Below are positions 35,301 through 36,852 of a stretch of 36,852 nt of DNA, one piece after another. The notes under the pieces were generated by a model. That model saw only the letters and a list, made by a program, of their open reading frames with translations, ran no database searches and was not told the origin of the DNA. The stretch comes from Muribaculaceae bacterium (GTDB lineage: Bacteria > Bacteroidota > Bacteroidia > Bacteroidales > Muribaculaceae), in assembly GCA_022509185.1 (NCBI GenBank), contig JAFLTS010000020.1:1-36852 (forward strand), given 5' to 3'. Each line of letters begins with the position of its first letter. The stretch's first letter is position 1. The position numbers and the translations under genes were made by a program.

Positions 35301-36680
35301 AGGATGCAATTGAATTGCTTTACCTTCGATCATCTTGGGTTGGAAGGCCTGTATACCAAGCCTGTGAAGTGTCGGGGCACGATTCAGAAGCACAGGATGT
35401 CCTTTCATCACATGTTCCAGAATATCCCAAACCACTGGTTCCTTCCTATCAACAATCTTCTTTGCGCTTTTTACTGTCTTTACAATACCTCTTTCTATAA
35501 GTTTTCTTATAATGAAAGGTTTGTAAAGTTCTGCCGCCATTAACTTAGGAATACCACACTCGTGCATTTTAAGTTCAGGGCCTACTACAATTACAGAACG
35601 CGCTGAATAGTCCACACGTTTACCCAAAAGATTCTGACGGAAACGCCCCTGTTTTCCTTTTAGGCTATCAGACAATGATTTTAGCGGGCGGTTTACTTCA
35701 CTCTTTACTGCTGAAGCTTTTCTACTGTTATCCAACAATGAATCGACTGCTTCCTGAAGTAATCTTTTCTCATTCCTCAGAATAACCTCCGGAGCTTTTA
35801 TTTCTATCAGCCTTTTAAGACGGTTATTCCTTATTATAACTCTTCGATAAAGGTCATTTAGGTCAGAAGTAGCAAAGCGTCCTCCATCAAGAGGAACCAG
35901 AGGTCTTAATTCAGGTGGTATAACCGGCACTGCTTTGAGAATCATCCATTCCGGACGATTTCGGTCAAGACTGGCAATGAATGAATTCACTACTTGTAAT
36001 CTCTTCAAAGACTCTGTCTTCTTTTGTTGTGAACCACCTTTATTGGCCTCGTCTCTAAGCTGATTGGCCAAACTCTCGAGTTTTATGTCTTTAAGAAGAT
36101 CATAAACAGCCTCTGCTCCCATTTTTGCAACGAACTTATTAGGATCATCATCCGGTAATAACCTTTGCTCATCAGGGAGTTTATTTATTATTTCAAGATA
36201 TTCTTCTTCAGTGAGAAGATCCAGCTTTTCCTTGTCTGTAGGTCCTGGATTAATCACCACATATCTTTCATAATAGATGATTGAATCAAGCTTCTTGGAA
36301 GGAAGTCCCAGAAGATAACCTATTTTATTAGGTAAAGAGCGGAAATACCATATATGGGCTACTGGAACCACAAGTTCTATGTGGCCCATTCTTTCTCTTC
36401 TTACTTTCTTTTCTGTAACTTCTACTCCACAATGATTACAGACAATACCTTTATAGCGTATTCTCTTATATTTTCCGCAGTGGCATTCATAGTCTTTTAC
36501 GGGCCCGAAAATTTTCTCACAGAACAAACCGTCTCTTTCCGGCTTATAAGTCCTGTAATTGATTGTTTCCGGTTTCAGCACTTCCCCACTACTCTTAGCC
36601 TTGATCTCCTCTGGGGATGCAAGTCCTATAGTTATCTTGGAGAAGTTACTTTTCAGTTTGTTATCTCTTTTTAATGCCAT
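32397..36680 (-). CDS. rpoC: RNA polymerase beta' subunit
   Basis: This is the complete 1427-aa catalytic beta' subunit. The N-terminal zinc site uses [13 protein letters not shown] and VCNHCGVEV. The clamp and the active-site magnesium loop [15 protein letters not shown] (about 466-480) follow. The secondary-channel region includes [18 protein letters not shown], and the second zinc site is [16 protein letters not shown] (about 888-903). The trigger-loop region has [16 protein letters not shown]. The C-terminus is acidic ([13 protein letters not shown]). The ATG at 36680 is preceded by AGGAG at a 9-nt spacing, a good Shine-Dalgarno and unusual for this genome. It follows rpoB by 23 nt. Confidence 0.98.
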   Translation of the reverse strand: MALKRDNKLKSNFSKITIGLASPEEIKAKSSGEVLKPETINYRTYKPERDGLFCEKIFGPVKDYECHCGKYKRIRYKGIVCNHCGVEVTEKKVRRERMGHIELVVPVAHIWYFRSLPNKIGYLLGLPSKKLDSIIYYERYVVINPGPTDKEKLDLLTEEEYLEIINKLPDEQRLLPDDDPNKFVAKMGAEAVYDLLKDIKLESLANQLRDEANKGGSQQKKTESLKRLQVVNSFIASLDRNRPEWMILKAVPVIPPELRPLVPLDGGRFATSDLNDLYRRVIIRNNRLKRLIEIKAPEVILRNEKRLLQEAVDSLLDNSRKASAVKSEVNRPLKSLSDSLKGKQGRFRQNLLGKRVDYSARSVIVVGPELKMHECGIPKLMAAELYKPFIIRKLIERGIVKTVKSAKKIVDRKEPVVWDILEHVMKGHPVLLNRAPTLHRLGIQAFQPKMIEGKAIQLHPLACTAFNADFDGDQMAVHLPLGNEAILEAQMLMLGAHNILNPANGAPITVPSQDMVLGLYYITKLRKGDKGEGSVFYGPEEAEIAYNEGKVTLHAPVTVLVDDVDENGNHYKKLLKDTSVGRVLFNQYVPEEIGYVNEIISKKSLRTIIGKVIKACGVTRSAQFLDDIKNLGYKMAFRGGLSFNLGDVIIPDKKEEYVAEGNAQVEEVLANYQMGLIGDKDRYNQVIDIWTHVNKRVADTLMKEMEEDQQGFNSVYMMLDSGARGSKDQIRQLSGMRGLMAKPQKAGAEGGQIIENPILANFKEGLSVLEYFISTHGARKGLADTALKTADAGYLTRRLVDVAHDVIITEDDCGTLRGLECREIKNNEEVVASLSERILGRVSVHDIVDPFNPNDVIVHAGEEITEAIAERIEKSPIESVEIRSVLTCESKKGVCAKCYGRNLSNHRMVQKGEAVGVIAAQSIGEPGTQLTLRTFHVGGVASNVAAVKDVTSRYDGKLEIDELRTVKNKDNVDVVVGRLAEMRIIEPKSGIVLTTANIPYGSKLYYKDGDEVKVGEMICEWDPFNAVIVSEEGGRVHFENMEEGITFHTESDEGTNLSEKIIIESKDRAKVPSAQFFDEAGNLLRTYSLPVGAHLLINEGDVLTPGEVFVKIPRSAGSAGDITGGLPRVTELFEARNPSNPAVVSEIDGEVKFGKIKRGNREITVTSKLGEVKTYLVPLSKQILVQENDFVRAGTPLSDGLITPADILNIKGPTAVQDYIVNEVQDVYRMQGVKINDKHFEVIVRQMMRKVNILDPGDTKFLEQQVVDKVEFMEENDNIWGKKVITDKGDSTTYENGQIITVRKLRDENSALKRKDLKVMEVRDAVPATSEQILQGITRAALQTSSFMSAASFQETTKVLNEAAIQGKTDNLEGMKENVICGHLIPAGTGLREYNKLVVANKDEYAALQLTDNPEEVIIEEEIIEGK

Positions 36681-36689
36681 ATGTTGTTT

Positions 36690-36694
36690 CTCCT
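36690..36694 (-). promoter_or_regulatory. Shine-Dalgarno site of rpoC
   Basis: The minus strand reads AGGAG, 9 nt before the rpoC ATG at 36680. It supports the start and contrasts with the A-rich, non-SD starts of most genes in this window. Confidence 0.6.
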
Positions 36695-36703
36695 GTTTCT
36701 AAA

Positions 36704-36852
36704 TTAATCTAAGGTGATGCTGAGTCCCAATCCTCTTAATTCATGCAATAATACATTGAGAGATTCCGGAATTCCCGGATTAGGCATTGGGTCACCTTTA
36801 ACAATTGCTTCATATGCTTTGCTTCTTCCCATCACATCATCACTCTTGATAG
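36704..36852 (-). CDS. rpoB: RNA polymerase beta subunit, C-terminal fragment
   Basis: Only the last 49 codons are inside the window; the gene continues beyond the right edge. The translation includes [19 protein letters not shown], then [19 protein letters not shown] and the end LGLSITLD before TAA. This is the highly conserved beta C-terminal region that contacts beta'. It lies 23 nt upstream of rpoC in the usual rpoBC order. It is truncated by the window edge, not by mutation. Confidence 0.96.
   Translation of the reverse strand, partial: IKSDDVMGRSKAYEAIVKGDPMPNPGIPESLNVLLHELRGLGLSITLD

Noticed and set aside
1..36852. CRISPR array, insertion sequence or rRNA
   Set aside because: No regularly spaced repeats, transposase, terminal inverted repeats or rRNA sequence were seen on either strand.

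Overview
This is an AT-rich chromosomal segment from a bacterium of the phylum Bacteroidota, most likely order Bacteroidales. Three things point there. The best promoters fit the Bacteroidota consensus (TTTG, 19-20 bp, TAnnTTTG). Lineage-typical genes are present (a DUF4290 protein upstream of murA-rimM, an indolepyruvate oxidoreductase alpha subunit without its ferredoxin tail, and nspC). Shine-Dalgarno sites are mostly absent. I cannot name a genus. Most of the window is chromosomal core. I see no insertion sequence, prophage, CRISPR array or integrase.

Layout, left to right. (1) 1-137: tRNA-Gln(CUG), read leftward, with a well-formed promoter. (2) 208-4269: one very large (1353 aa) multidomain protein with a Schlafen-type AlbA_2 domain near its C-terminal third. 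It is the least understood gene here. (3) 4270-9052: uvrA and an XRE-family regulator, separated by long AT-rich non-coding spacers. (4) 9053-15235, leftward: an amino-acid catabolic operon made of iorA, iorB, a class I/II aminotransferase, a CoA-transferase and a GNAT acetyltransferase. Together they could convert aromatic amino acids to aryl-acetates with capture of a CoA thioester. (5) 15376-20164, rightward: a secreted S1/P1 nuclease, a stand-alone HsdR_N-type nuclease-like protein, a UvrD/PcrA helicase and nspC, closely packed.

(6) 20212-25665, leftward: a COG2509 FAD dehydrogenase, tsaB, a DUF4290 gene, murA, rimM and an OmpA-family gene, mostly separated by 4-14 nt or overlapping. (7) 25736-29488, rightward: a HAD phosphatase, rarA, an aldo/keto reductase and an M48 metalloprotease, overlapping or nearly so and closed by a strong hairpin. 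(8) 29780-32263, leftward: pheS, nth and a SIMPL-domain gene behind one clear promoter. (9) 32342-36852, leftward: the end of rpoB and all of rpoC, closed by a canonical terminator.

The operons alternate in direction, and two divergent intergenic regions (15236-15375 and 25666-25735) drive both sides. Genome maintenance is heavily represented: UvrA, UvrD, RarA, Nth and the HsdR_N-like protein. The strongest candidate for something undescribed is the AlbA_2 giant protein. Secondary points of interest are the aromatic amino-acid operon with its ferredoxin-less IorA, the nuclease-helicase gene set, the fosfomycin-insensitive type of MurA, and the promoter and leader architecture.
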